A stretch of DNA of 64,000 bases, from assembly GCA_011799875.1 (NCBI GenBank), contig CM022297.1, positions 444,217,292 through 444,281,291 on the forward strand, given 5' to 3'. This stretch comes from Thinopyrum elongatum (Eukaryota > Streptophyta > Magnoliopsida > Poales > Poaceae). Of the stretch, positions 53,666 through 64,000 are shown piece after piece. Positions within the stretch are counted from its first letter, which is position 1, and the number at the start of each line of letters is the position of its first letter. A program made the position numbers and the translations under genes. The notes beneath the pieces are model-generated. The model was not told the DNA's origin and did no database searches. It saw nothing but the letters and a program-made list of their open reading frames with translations.

Positions 53666-55115
53666 TGATCTACAACAATAAACACAAGATTCAACTTAGA
53701 CAGTTTCATAATTAATTTGCACTAGTGTTTAAACAAAGTTTAATACAAAGTGCATTCCCACTGAAATCAATATCTCTGATAATTGAAAGTGAGTGATTCA
53801 GGATCCAAATCTAGTTCTCAGTCATTGTTGTGGACATCACTGATGACGAGAATTTTGACCGGTAGGCAAACTATTGCCGATCATATAACCATTGACTCTT
53901 GTTCATCTTTCGATGCTTTGTGCTCCGATATCAGAACGATTCTTCTACAACTTCAAGGTAACCAAGTGCTATCTGCACAAATGGTCTGACCATCTCTGTC
54001 TTACATCTCTCATCTTGTTTGAACTCATGTGGACATGACGAACTTCGAGATGCTAGAATGTCGTAGACGGTTGCAGCACTGGGAAGAGCACCTTATACTT
54101 CATATTTACTGTGAGAGATCATCCTAATAATTGACTACTGTGCAATCAAAGGGTGCAAACAACAAAGGGATAAACATCTCAGGCAGTTCATAAAAGCATG
54201 ATATGGTATAGCCCTGGGTGCCGGGAATCTCCGTGATCATCTTCAATCTCCAGTTGAAGCATCGTGACGGCCAATATTTCGTTGCCGTGGCAACCGTTTC
54301 AAAAAAAATGTTGTCGTGGCTGCAATTTCAGAAAACGTTGTCGTGGCGACCGTTTCAGAAAACGTTGCCATGGCACCAAATTCAGAAATTGTGCCATGGC
54401 ACGAAATTATAGCTCCTCGTCCTATGCCTAGTACACCTTCTCCTTGTCGGGGTCCTTCCTGTATGGTTTGCCATCATCACCTGTAACCTGTAGGCTATCT
54501 CTTTGAATTTACATTAACATGGCAATCTCGTGGCCCCATCCATCATGTCGTGACGCACAGGACACTTAACATTACAACATATAACCATCTCATACATAAA
54601 CTCATTATCATGATGAAGGCTATACCACATCATATGCATACCCTGCAAAACCAAGTTAGACGTCCTCTAATCGGTTTTAGCAAAACTTTAGTTACTTTGT
54701 TAACCAGTTTTAACAAGTAACACTAGCTACCTACGTCCACAATAAAGGTGATGATTCTTGATGCTTGATTAAATTTCGGGGTGTGTGAAACAAAAGACTT
54801 AATTAAAATCTCCAGCCCCACACTAAACTTCGTCAAATACGTGTGACCCCGTAGAAGATCATCCATCTTCGGCACTCTCTTGTGTATGCGATGGTTCACT
54901 ATTCTCAACTATGGTGAAGCCCAAGGAACTATTAGCAGATCGTCGACAGCCAGAGCCGATTGATTGTCAGAACCATGTAAGAAGCAACACCATGTCGTCG
55001 ATGAATTAAACTGAAGCAACACTAGAGGAAAGCATAGCAAGAATATCAACCCTCACAATCACATGTAATCTAGATTGCAACCTGCATCTACTCATAAAAC
55101 CGCTCATGATGCCAC
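53666..55115 (-). other. Leader of the Copia element
   Basis: No gene is supported. A short repeat, GTTGTCGTGGC or GTTGCCATGGC followed by a CC/TGCAATTTCAGAAA-like word, occurs about four times at 54278-54410. Apart from this the leader between LTR and gag is AT-rich. Confidence 0.6.
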
Positions 55116-55299
55116 TATTGGAAACATAGTTCAAAAAAATCACACCTACGATCACCCAAGATCAATATGAAGATGCATAACGGGTTGGGATCACGATCGT
55201 TTGCAGTGAAAGAAGAATGTGTCGATGTAGATCATACTTGGACTCCCCTGTACTGCCCACGAACGATCCCTCGAACCGAAGACAGAAAGCATGACCTCT
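55116..55299 (-). repeat. Start of the Copia 5' LTR, cut by the Gypsy insertion
   Basis: The 184 bp match the LTR edge at 48266-48455 (GATCACCCAAGATCAATATG and following words). They break off at CCTCT (55295-55299), the probable target duplication of the Gypsy element. Confidence 0.85.
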
Positions 55300-58200
55300 T
55301 GTAACACCCCATGTCATTAGCCACAGTAATCACTTTTGATAATGGCATGTCAGCATGTTTAATAGTGCATAATCATCATTAGCATCATATTGCATTTCAA
55401 CTCCTAACTCAAATTCAAATTTAAATGAAAGTGGAAAATAAAAGTTATCCAACATAGAAACTAAAATGTTCAATAAATAACAAATATTCCAGAGACTTTT
55501 CTAAAATTGTAGCCAACAATTAATAAATTATTTAGGTGGCTCTAACATTACCAAAACAGCAAAGATTAATACATTTTATTTATTATAAAAATTGTGTGAA
55601 CTCCAATTGCCTCCAAACCAATTTTTGGTAGTGGTAGGTAATGCCTAGTAATTATTGGAGCAAATGCCATGTTTTACAAAAATCATTAGGTGGCCTAACT
55701 AATTACAAAACAGAAGATAGGAATAAAGAAAAGAAAAAGACAAAAGAAAACAAGACAGAAAATTAGAGAAAAAGGAAAACCCCCTGGCCCAACTAGGCCA
55801 TAGCCTAGCCGGCCGGCCCATTTCCCCCCTGGCCTATACCCTCCCCAGGCCGAACCCTAACCCCCACCGACACCCCACTCTCCCCCCCTCGCTCCCCCCT
55901 CCCCCGATCCATTTCTGGATCGGGATCGCCCTGAGCCCGCGCGCTCGCCTCGCCCTCGCTCGACACCGCCGCCTCGTCCCCGACGCCGCCCCTCGCCGGA
56001 CTGCCCCGCCTCGCCATCGCCGGCTCCACCGAGCCTCGCCGCCCCTCTCCTCTGCAACGGACGGTGCGGCCACCGGCCTCGCCGCCCCCCTCCCCTCTCC
56101 CCTCGGTCATCGCCCGCCCCGCGCTCGCCCTCCGCCGAGCTCGCGCCTGCTGCTCGCCGCGCGCGCCCGCAGCGCCTGCACGCGCGCGCGCCCACCCGCC
56201 GCTCTCGGCCTCCCTCGCCCGCAGCCGCTGCTGCCGTTGCTTGCCGCCGCTGCTGCCCACGCTTGCCTCCGCTGTCGCTGCTGGCCGCTGGCCCAGCCCG
56301 TCTCCGGCTGCCGCTGCGGCCCTCGCGGCTCCGGCCGGCCAGCCGGGCCTGTGCCCGTAGACACGCGCGCCCGCGCGCCCGTTTGCCGTGCCCGCTGTGG
56401 CCTAAGGGCCACTGGCCAGTGGGCCCCGCCCCTCTGTGTCTATGACACAGGGGCCCCGGCCCCAGAAACAATTTTTAGAAAAAAAAAATAGAAAATAAAA
56501 TGAATTGTTAAAATTAATAATTAATTAATTAATTAATTTAATTAACTCTGATTAGGTTAACTAATTAATTAGTTAGTTAATTAAAGAGTAATTAGTTAGT
56601 TAAACCTTAATTAACTAATCAGTCAATGACAGGTGGACCCCACCTGTCAGATCGACTGCTGACATCATGCTGATGTCATGATGACGTCAACATACACTGT
56701 TTTGGATAATGTTTAATTAAATAAATAATTAAATTCCAGAAATTAATAAAAACTTTAGAAAATCATATTAAATAATCCGTAACTCCGATGAAAATACTTT
56801 ATACATGAAACTTGCTCAGAATTCCGATACGAACCCGAATACGCCCTCCGTATTCCTGTCAGATGCCTCTAGCTATAAGAACATTGAACTTTTAGACCGA
56901 TTTCGATAAATGAATAGTGCCCATTGTTGATTAAATAAATCCGAATAAATTCCTAAATTAACTAAATCATTTAGTTAGGCAGTAGAACACCCCGGCATAT
57001 CATTTAGGCATGTCATACATATTGTTTGCATTATTGCCGTGAATTTATTGTTTCTCTCCCCCTCCTTCTCTCTCGATAGACGCCGAGACCGACGACGCTG
57101 CACCTGGGTACGACTACACTACCGACGAGCAGCCCGTTGACGACCGCACTCTCTTGCCGGAGCAACCAGGCAAGCCCCCCCCCCTTGAGCATCCAGATAT
57201 CGCCCATTCTATTCTCCTGCTTGCATTAGATTTTGCTACTGTTAATGTATGCTCCTATTCTAATGCATAGCCTGCTGTTGTAACCTATTCATTGGTACCT
57301 TACCTGCCTATGATAAACTGTTTAGTATAGGTTGGTAGTGAACCATCAGTGACCCCACCACCTTATCCTTGTTGCCCCTGCTTGATCATCGATGAATCGA
57401 TCAACGTGATCGTCGACCAGAGACCGACACCTCACTTCACACCCCCTTAGTTGTACGACTCTGCATAGTTACTATCGAGTGCCGAGGGTGATACCTCGTA
57501 ACGCACTCCCGATGAATACTCTACAGTGTAGCTGTTCGGTCGTGGTCATCGAGGGTGATTCCTCCTTCTCCACTTCCGATACGACTCTGTCGTACAACCT
57601 TCATTGTGAACCTCGAGGGTGATGCCTCATACATTCACCCTGATGATTTCATCGAGTGGAATCCGCCGAGGGTGATTCCTCGGGTTTCTCCCTTGATGTT
57701 ATGACCACATGATTACTTGACCTTTGTTACAGGCGGGTCCACCCTGGTGGGTACCCGCTGGGGATCTATGATGTCGGGTGTGCCGGAAGGGCACTCGAGT
57801 GTGATATTGTGGCGGAGCATCAGAGACTTTGATTGTCTCCGCGTGATACTAATTGAGCCTATTGGATTTGGGTTTGTGATCTAAGTGGGTCGACGTGCCC
57901 TATACGCACTACCACCACGTGGGATAATGGTTATGGGACCCTCTGCGATGTATGTTTCTCCCGAAAGCTCGTCTGACGTCACGATTCACCGTGCGGGCTG
58001 ATTGTCGGGATTGGGCTGGATACTTCACTGACGAGTTCAGTGTCGCGCATGCACCCCGGCCAGTCTCGCAACGCGCAGGGTGCCCAGGGCGATGGCCCAA
58101 GACCTCTGGGTGCATAGGTTAGTCCGGCGTGCTGACCTCTCTGCCGAGCCTAGGTAGGGCGTTGCTTCGTGTTGATCTTCCGAGGACGGGCATTACCCAG

Positions 58201-59058
58201 CAAGTATGTCCGGCCAGAGTTGATCGAGCGTGTTGGGTAACAGTAGTACACCCCTGCAGGGATGAATCATCTATCGATAGCCGGTCCTACGGTAAAGGAC
58301 GCTCAGTTTGTGTATCCCGATCTACTACTTGAACTGGATACTTGTTACTTAATTGAAGCTTCGGGATCGCTTTCTCGCTTGGGAGTCGGGGAAGGATCTT
58401 TAAGCTGTACTTCAACATGTTTGCTAAATAAAATGCTATTCTACTCTCTTCTACTGCTGCAAGATGATGGCCTCGTGAAGATGTTTGAAGATGCTAGTCT
58501 TCGATAGGACTAGGCCTTCTCTCTATTTTGGCATTTCTGCAGCCCAGTCCACATATACAGCCTTTCTCCATTGATAATGTTGCATATGTAGTATAGATCC
58601 TTGCTTGCTGAGTACTTCGGATGAGTACTCATGGTTGCTTTACTTTCTCTTTTCCCCATACCCCACCTTGATGATACATCAGACGATGGAGTCTAGGAGC
58701 CAGATGCCACCACAGGAGCTTACTACCAGGAGGGTCCAGAGGGCACCTATTACTGGATCGAGCCAGCCGACCAGGAGTAGGATCGGAGGCTCCCAGGCAG
58801 GAGGCCAACGCATTTCGATCTAGTGTCGCTGTTTGTGCTAGCCTTCTTAAGGCAAAACTTGTCTAACTATGTCTGTACTCAGATAATATTTGTATGACTG
58901 ACTTTGTATTCGGATCTTCGGATCCCTGGTCTGTAATATTGTGGATCTCCGTTTAAATTGTGTTAGAGTTGTGTTGTGATATCTTCCCGTGAGTCCCTGT
59001 GCTTGATCGTACACGTTTGCGTGTATGATTAGTGTACGATTGAGTCGGGGGCGTCACA
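55300..59058 (+). repeat. 5' LTR of the Del/Tekay element
   Basis: It starts TGTAACACCCCATG and ends GGGCGTCACA. A very GC-rich block lies at 55790-56480 and an AT-rich block with (TTAA) runs at 56510-56600. The frames in these blocks are compositional. CGAGGGTGAT words recur at 57483, 57550, 57614 and 57667. The right LTR is outside the window. Confidence 0.8.
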
Positions 59059-59060
59059 AG

Positions 59061-59074
59061 TTGGTATCAGAGCC
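59061..59074 (+). promoter_or_regulatory. Primer-binding site (initiator Met tRNA)
   Basis: TTGGTATCAGAGCC lies two bases after the LTR end and is complementary to the 3' end of plant initiator-Met tRNA. Confidence 0.9.
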
Positions 59075-59452
59075 GACTGCCTGTTGGAAGCCCCCTTCCT
59101 ATTCCTTGGCCGAAGTTGAGTCTAGACATCGAAAAACTAATTTACTAACTTGGCTGTGTGGCTTACGGGCCCACGTCGCCAACTGGGAGGTATTAGGATC
59201 TTTTATTCCTCGTCTATACTCTGGGACTCTGATCTCTCTTCTACTCGGGTTAAATAAATTTTACTAACACCTACACTTAGGATCTCGTAAATCCCATCTA
59301 CCCGGAGAGCTGGATATATGTGCGATTTCCCTGTCATTGATCTGATTAGTCTGATAATCATTTTCCTTTCCATTGTTTTGTTTAACCTTTCTCTCCGAGT
59401 TGTGTTAAACTTCTCATTGTCGTTTGACAAATCTGAATTTCCTCTGTTTCAG

Positions 59453-60223
59453 ATGGACCGTTTGTTTCCACCATGTCCTACGACACAGCTTGTGCTTTGC
59501 ACTTGGGCTCGTGATGCCCCTGGGTTTCCAGCTGTCCTGATCGCTCTCATGACCAGACTTGGCTACCGTTGGTATCCTGAGTACTTGGTTTACGAGGATT
59601 ACCGCGAGTTCAACCAGGAGCAGTACCATGCTGATGTTCGTATCTATGATCAGCAAAATGATTCAGACACCGAGCTACACCTTTACCACGGTATCAGCGT
59701 GACGATTGAGATGGCAGTCCATGATGCCGCCTACTCTACTGTCGCACGTCTCCGAGGACAGTTCAGCGATATCTTGGATGACTCTGAGTTCCGATACATT
59801 TCGTATGCCCTTGCTGGAGGTACTACTGGATACTACACAGCTATCTGTGCCCCATACGAGCCTCGTCGCTATGACCCGCGCATTCTGATTCAGTGCACTC
59901 AGGCTCTGGATCGCACTGTTCGGGCTCTTGCCGTCGAGTTGGTTGCCACTCGAGCACATCTCTATGATGCTATGACGCAGTTGCTACCCGCTGTTCGCGT
60001 AGGGATACATCCTGAGCACATCCTTTATCCGCGCAGGACTCAGATGTATGCTGGTATTGATTGGCCAGCTGTTGGAGGTCATACACCCGCACGTGGACCT
60101 CTTCTTACAGCTCGAGACCGGATTCTGCATCAGAGTGCACATGGAGCGCAGGATCCTTCCGCGACGAACATTCATCGTCCGCACTTGCAGTTACCCCGTT
60201 TCGGTGGTTTTCTCCGACGTTGA
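59453..60223 (+). CDS. Extra ORF upstream of gag, dsRBD-like pattern
   Basis: The frame is open from 59318, but the start MDRLFPPCPTT at 59453 follows a CTCTGTTTCAG splice-acceptor-like site, so I choose it (256 residues). Residues about 25-110 show a helix (FPAVLIALMTRLGY), a strand with PEYLVYEDY, a strand QYHADVRIYD, and a HLYHGIS strand followed by a helix VHDAAYSTVARLR. This helix-strand-strand-strand-helix order resembles a double-stranded-RNA-binding domain; the match is by eye. A second region around QCTQALDRTVRALAVELVAT is a helix rich in Ala, Leu and Val. The C terminus is Pro/Arg-rich, and a frameshift there is possible because another frame stays open to 60362. It lies between primer site and gag and is not part of the usual Gypsy polyprotein. 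Confidence 0.5.
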   Translation: MDRLFPPCPTTQLVLCTWARDAPGFPAVLIALMTRLGYRWYPEYLVYEDYREFNQEQYHADVRIYDQQNDSDTELHLYHGISVTIEMAVHDAAYSTVARLRGQFSDILDDSEFRYISYALAGGTTGYYTAICAPYEPRRYDPRILIQCTQALDRTVRALAVELVATRAHLYDAMTQLLPAVRVGIHPEHILYPRRTQMYAGIDWPAVGGHTPARGPLLTARDRILHQSAHGAQDPSATNIHRPHLQLPRFGGFLRR

Positions 60224-60474
60224 TGTAGCCTTTGCTATGTCTCGTTGTGTACTTCCTTACCGCGTGCCTGCGCGCCGCCTAGTATGTCTAGCTTTTGAAT
60301 TTGCGCCGTTATGCTGTCCGCATGTACCCGACTCTGTGTATGGATCTGTATGTCTTAATTGACTACTGTTATGTATCTGTTACACTACTTAAATTGTTGT
60401 CGAGTTACATCATGTTTGTCACTAAACGCTCGCAATTGCTTTTACTAAACTACCCCCTGTTGATACTTAGCAGG

Positions 60475-61674
60475 ATGGTTAGACCAGGTGGTCGTGGTCG
60501 TGGTACCCCTGAACACCGACCACCGCCAGACTATATGGCAGCTATGATGCAACAGTTTGAGCTTAACCGTTAGTTTATGACTAGAATCATGGCTTAGTTT
60601 CCGCATCAGAACAACCAGAACCAGAACCCAGCTTCAATAACTTTGACAGAGTTTATGCGACTTAACCCAACTCAGTTCCGCAACTCTGACAAGCCACTGG
60701 ATGCTGATGACTGGCTCCGCGACATCACTCACGAGATGGAGTCTGCTAATGTCACCCCTGCCAACTTCGTCAACTTCGCGGCCTTTTTCTTAAAGGGCCT
60801 CGCTGCTCAATGGTGGGACACACACAAGCGTACTCTGCCTGTTGGAACAGTCATCACCTGGTATGAGTTCCAGGCTGCTTTCCATACACGTTACATCCCT
60901 CAGGCAATTATGGAACGCATGAAGACCCAGTTCCGTAACCTCACTCAGGGCAACAAGACCGTCGAAGCTTATCAGCGGGAATTTCTAGACCTCTCCCGCT
61001 ATGCTGAAGAAGACATCGCCACAGATGCCTGTAGACAAGAGAAGTTCCGTAATGGACTACACCCCGACCTCAAGCTTGCACTTGCTGCTCAAGACTTCAA
61101 CGACTTTTCAACTCTAATGAACAAGGCTATTCTTGTTGAGACCGCTCAGATGGAATACAAGGACTCGCAGAAGCGCTATCGTGATGCTGGCTCATCTTCG
61201 GGCTCAGCACATAAGCGTCGAGTTTGGATTCCCAACAATGCGATCCGTCCCAATACCTCTGCGCAAAAGAACAACTATGCTTCACCACGTCTGCCTCCTC
61301 CACCACCGAGGCAGCCAAAAGCTCAAGCTATTCAAAACAATGCTCCTCTTCGTCCTGAAGATGGTCTGTGCTTCAAGTGCCACAAACCAGGTCACCAGGC
61401 TAAAGACTGCCGCCAGACTCAGAATCAGTTAGCTTTTCCTCGTGCTGGCCGTGGCAATGGTCGTGGCAACAATCAGACCCGCAACTATAATACTGGGTCT
61501 GCTGCACATGGTCGTGGACACGCTTACAACATTGACATTGAAGAAGTCCAGGAACAACCTGCTACTGTGATGGGTACCCTTCTTGTTAACTCAGTACCTG
61601 CTTCTGTTTTATTTGATTCAGGAGCATCACATTCATTCATCTCTGGAAAATTAGCATTCATGCATGGCATTTGA
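60475..61674 (+). pseudogene. gag: Del/Tekay gag and start of protease, three stops
   Basis: The frame begins at ATG 60475 (MVRPGGRGRGTPEH). Stops at 60571-60573 (TAG), 60595-60597 (TAG) and 61672-61674 (TGA) are all in frame. The capsid follows: FMRLNPTQFRNSDKPLDADD, LRDITHEMESANVTPANFVN, FAAFFLKGLAAQWWDTHK, RTLPVGTVITWYEFQAAFHT, then FLDLSRYAEEDIATDACRQE. The zinc knuckle CFKCHKPGHQAKDC is intact at 61369-61410. The protease motif LFDSGASHSFIS starts near 61612, and the TGA lies about 19 codons further on. All three stops can be read as C to T changes of CAG, CAG and CGA. Confidence 0.88.
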
Positions 61675-64000
61675 TATGAGAAAATGCATACTCCGTTAGT
61701 CATTAAAACTCCCGGAGGTCACTGTCATGCTGACGTGATAGCACCTAACATTACCGTCGAAATTAAAGGGTTGGAATTCCTTGCCTCGCCCATCGTCTTG
61801 AAGTCTTCCACCATAGACCTCATACTCGGAATGGATTGGTTGAAAGCTCACATTGCTTCGATCAATTGTGCCACTAAAGTCGTCCAACTTCTTCACCCCT
61901 CCGATGAGATAGTGAACTATACCGCCCGCATTACACGGGACGCTGAAGCTCAGATATATGTTCTGAATGCTTTGAACGCTTCACCTCTGGAAGGGATCGA
62001 GAACGTTCCTGTCGTTCGAGATTTTCCAGACGTCTTTCCAGAAGAACTTCCAGGAATACCCCCGGCTAGAGCTGTCGAGTTTGTCATTGACTTGAAGCCT
62101 GGCACTGTCCCTATTGCCAAGCGACCTTATAAGATGCCTCCGCATCACCTACTCGAGCTTAAGGAAGAAATCGACAAGTCACTTAAGAGTGGTTTCATCC
62201 GCCCCAGTTCCTCTGCTTGGGGAGCACCTTCACTCTTCGTTAAGAAGAAGGATGGAACTAACCGTTTGGTTCAGGATTATCGGCCCATTAACCAAGCCAC
62301 AATCCAGAATAAATACCCACTGCCCCGGATCAATGATCTTTATGATCAACTTGCTGGATCGTTGGTGTTCTCTAAACTCGACTTGAGGTTGGGTTATCAC
62401 CAGATCCGTGTCCGTGAAGAGGATATTCCCAAGACTGCATTCGTCACTCGTTATGGCTCCTATGAATACACCGTCATGTCATTTGGCCTAACGAATGCTC
62501 CAGCAACTTTCTCCCGTCTGATGAATTATATATTCATGGATTACCTCGACAAATTCGTCGTGGTTTATTTGGATGATATCCTTATATATTCTAAGAATAA
62601 AGAAGAACATGCTGAACACCTCCGTTTGGTACTAGAAAGGCTTCTAGAACACCAGTTGTATGCCAAGTATTCCAAATGTGAATTTTGGCTTTCCGAAGTA
62701 ACTTACCTTGGTCATGTGATTTCCAAGGATGGAATTGCTATTAACCCCGAACGAGTTCAGGCTATTCTTGACTGGACTCCCCTGAAGAATGTTAAGCAAG
62801 TTAGAAGTTTTCTCGGACTTGCTAGTTATTGTCGTCGATTCGTTGAGAATTTTTCCAAGATTGCAAAACCATTGACAAATCTGCTTCACAAAGGTGTTAA
62901 ATTTGAGTGGACAGAAAAATGTCAAGAAAGCTTTCAGACACTAAAAGATAAATTGACATCTGTCCCAGTATTAGCACCCCCGGATTCCCAAAAGGATTTC
63001 GTGATATACTGTGATGCCTCCCGTCAAGGATTAGGCTGTGTCCTAATGCAAGAACGCAAAGTGATTGCTTATGCCTCTCGGCAATTGCGTCCCCACGAAG
63101 AAAATTACCCAGTGCACGATCTCGAACTTTCTGCGGTTATTTATGCCCTGAAGCTATGGCGACATTACCTTCTCGGTAATCGTTGCGAGATATACACGGA
63201 TCACCAAAGTTTGAAGTATTTATATACTCAACCAGATTTGAACCTCCGTCAACAAAGATGGCTCGAGACAATAGCCAATTATGATATGAATATCTCATAT
63301 ACCCCTGGCAAGGCTAATGTGATGGCCGATGCTTTGAGCCGTAAGGCTTATTGCAACAATCTTACGGGTCAGGAAACACAACCTCTTCTCCATGAAGAGC
63401 TTCGCAAATTGAACCTCCATATTGTTCCACAGGGTTATCTCAATACCCTGGTTGTCGAACCAGATTTAGAACACAGCATTAAGACTATGCAACGGTATGA
63501 CTCTGAAGTAGAAAGGATCAAGCGATACCTCGAAAAAGGAAAGCCGTCGGAATTCCATCTTAATGATGATGGGATCCTATTTTTCCAACACCGTCTCTTC
63601 GTACCCAAGTTCAAGGATGAGAGAGAACACGTTATGAAAGAAGCTCATGACACTCCTCTGTCAATTCATCCTGGTAGCACAAAGATGTACATTGACATTT
63701 GTCAGAGATACTGGTGGCCTAATATGAAGCGAGATATTGCTCGATATGTTTTTGAGTGTGACGTTTGCCGCCTCATTAAAGCAGAACATCAAAGGCCCGC
63801 TGGAACTCTGCAACCCCTTGCGATTCCTGAATGGAAATGGGACAAGGTCCAAATGGATTTCATTACTGGTTTTCCCAGATCTCAGAAGGGTCATGATGCT
63901 ATTTTTGTCGTCATTGACCGATTCTCCAAGGTTGCTCACTTTCTTCCAGTTAAGGAGACAATCACTGCTAGCCAGTTAGCAGACTTGTATGTTTCCCGAA
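61675..64000 (+). pseudogene. pol: Del/Tekay protease end, RT, RNase H and integrase start
   Basis: This frame continues the gag frame after the TGA and has no stop for 775 codons up to the window edge. It includes [11 protein letters not shown] (protease), the RT motifs [69 protein letters not shown] and YLDD (62566-62577), the RNase H acidic residues in [24 protein letters not shown] and [10 protein letters not shown], and the connection LSRKAY. In integrase the His/Cys zinc motif ([21 protein letters not shown]) and the first catalytic Asp (MDFITGFP) are visible. The rest of integrase is outside. Only the upstream stops prevent expression of the whole polyprotein. Confidence 0.88.

Larger units (their letters stand above)
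48266..55299 (-). mobile_element. Angela/BARE-type Copia retrotransposon, 5' LTR interrupted
   Basis: The 3' LTR (48266-49971) is complete, with TGTTGGAAA and TTTCCAACA ends. The interior runs gag, protease, integrase, reverse transcriptase, RNase H from right to left, the Copia order. The 5' LTR is seen only from 55116 to 55299, where a Gypsy element has inserted. The primer-binding site next to 55115 reads TGGCATCATGAGC on minus, a diverged form of the initiator-Met site. All coding blocks are broken, and the element is old. Confidence 0.9.
55300..64000 (+). mobile_element. Del/Tekay-type Gypsy retrotransposon, 3' end outside the window
   Basis: A 3.76 kb 5' LTR, an initiator-Met primer site, an extra ORF, gag, protease, RT, RNase H and the first part of integrase are present in order on the plus strand. 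Large LTRs starting TGTAACACCCC and this gag type fit chromoviruses of the Del/Tekay branch; the deciding chromodomain lies beyond 64000. It is inserted in the Copia 5' LTR and its pol frame is intact to the window edge, so it is among the youngest insertions here. Confidence 0.85.

Noticed and set aside
55805..56491. Several GC-rich frames in the Tekay LTR
   Set aside because: They lie inside an LTR, overlap on both strands and consist of Ala, Arg and Gly.

Overview
The window is plant nuclear DNA, almost certainly from a Triticeae grass (wheat, Aegilops, barley or rye). The evidence is the repeat families: a 1.7 kb Copia LTR whose minus-strand start is typical of the Angela/BARE group, LTRs opening TGATACGTCTCCAACG with the tract AGCTTGGGGATGC before them, CACTA elements with CACTATGATCAGAG and CACTACTAGGG ends, and Helitrons ending in the hairpin CCCGTTGCAACGCACGGG. 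I see no intact ordinary host gene. Nearly all coding sequence belongs to transposons or to gene pieces they carry, and most of it is broken.

Layout: 1-4045, a region rich in ACTGCA words holding a small gag-only LTR retrotransposon (1071-2972, minus), then GC-rich DNA. 4046-16845, a head-to-tail run of minus-strand Helitrons (A to F) carrying captured gene fragments; a PIF/Harbinger element (4406-6024, TTA duplication) sits in the first. 16858-18310, a roughly 490 bp unit present twice, one copy split by a Tourist-like MITE. 18311-25315, a CACTA element with a broken TNP2 transposase, a divergent GRF-zinc-finger/membrane pseudogene, a short acidic ORF and a repeat-rich terminus. 25319-25834, a 5'-truncated LINE with poly(A). 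25954-27561, a solo LTR with CTCAA duplications, sitting in DNA that ends with a Helitron 5' terminus at 28399.

28400-48124 is a nest. The 3' part and LTR of one high-copy Gypsy element is interrupted by a second of related type, which holds a Mutator-like element, which holds a Tat-lineage Gypsy element (32497-42768), whose left LTR holds a CACTA element (32559 to about 35937) with a B3-like gene. The Tat element also has an antisense B3-like ORF. 48266-55299 is a minus-strand Angela-type Copia element whose 5' LTR is interrupted at 55300 by a Del/Tekay-type Gypsy element that runs off the window. This last insertion looks youngest: its pol frame is open for more than 2.3 kb, and it has an extra ORF upstream of gag with a pattern resembling a double-stranded-RNA-binding domain.

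Several of the in-frame stops across these elements can be read as CGA to TGA, CAG to TAG or TGG to TAG/TGA changes, as expected from deamination of methylated cytosine in silenced transposons. The points most worth following up are the pre-gag ORF at 59453-60223, the two separate B3-like proteins carried by transposons within 7 kb, and the abutting Helitron array.
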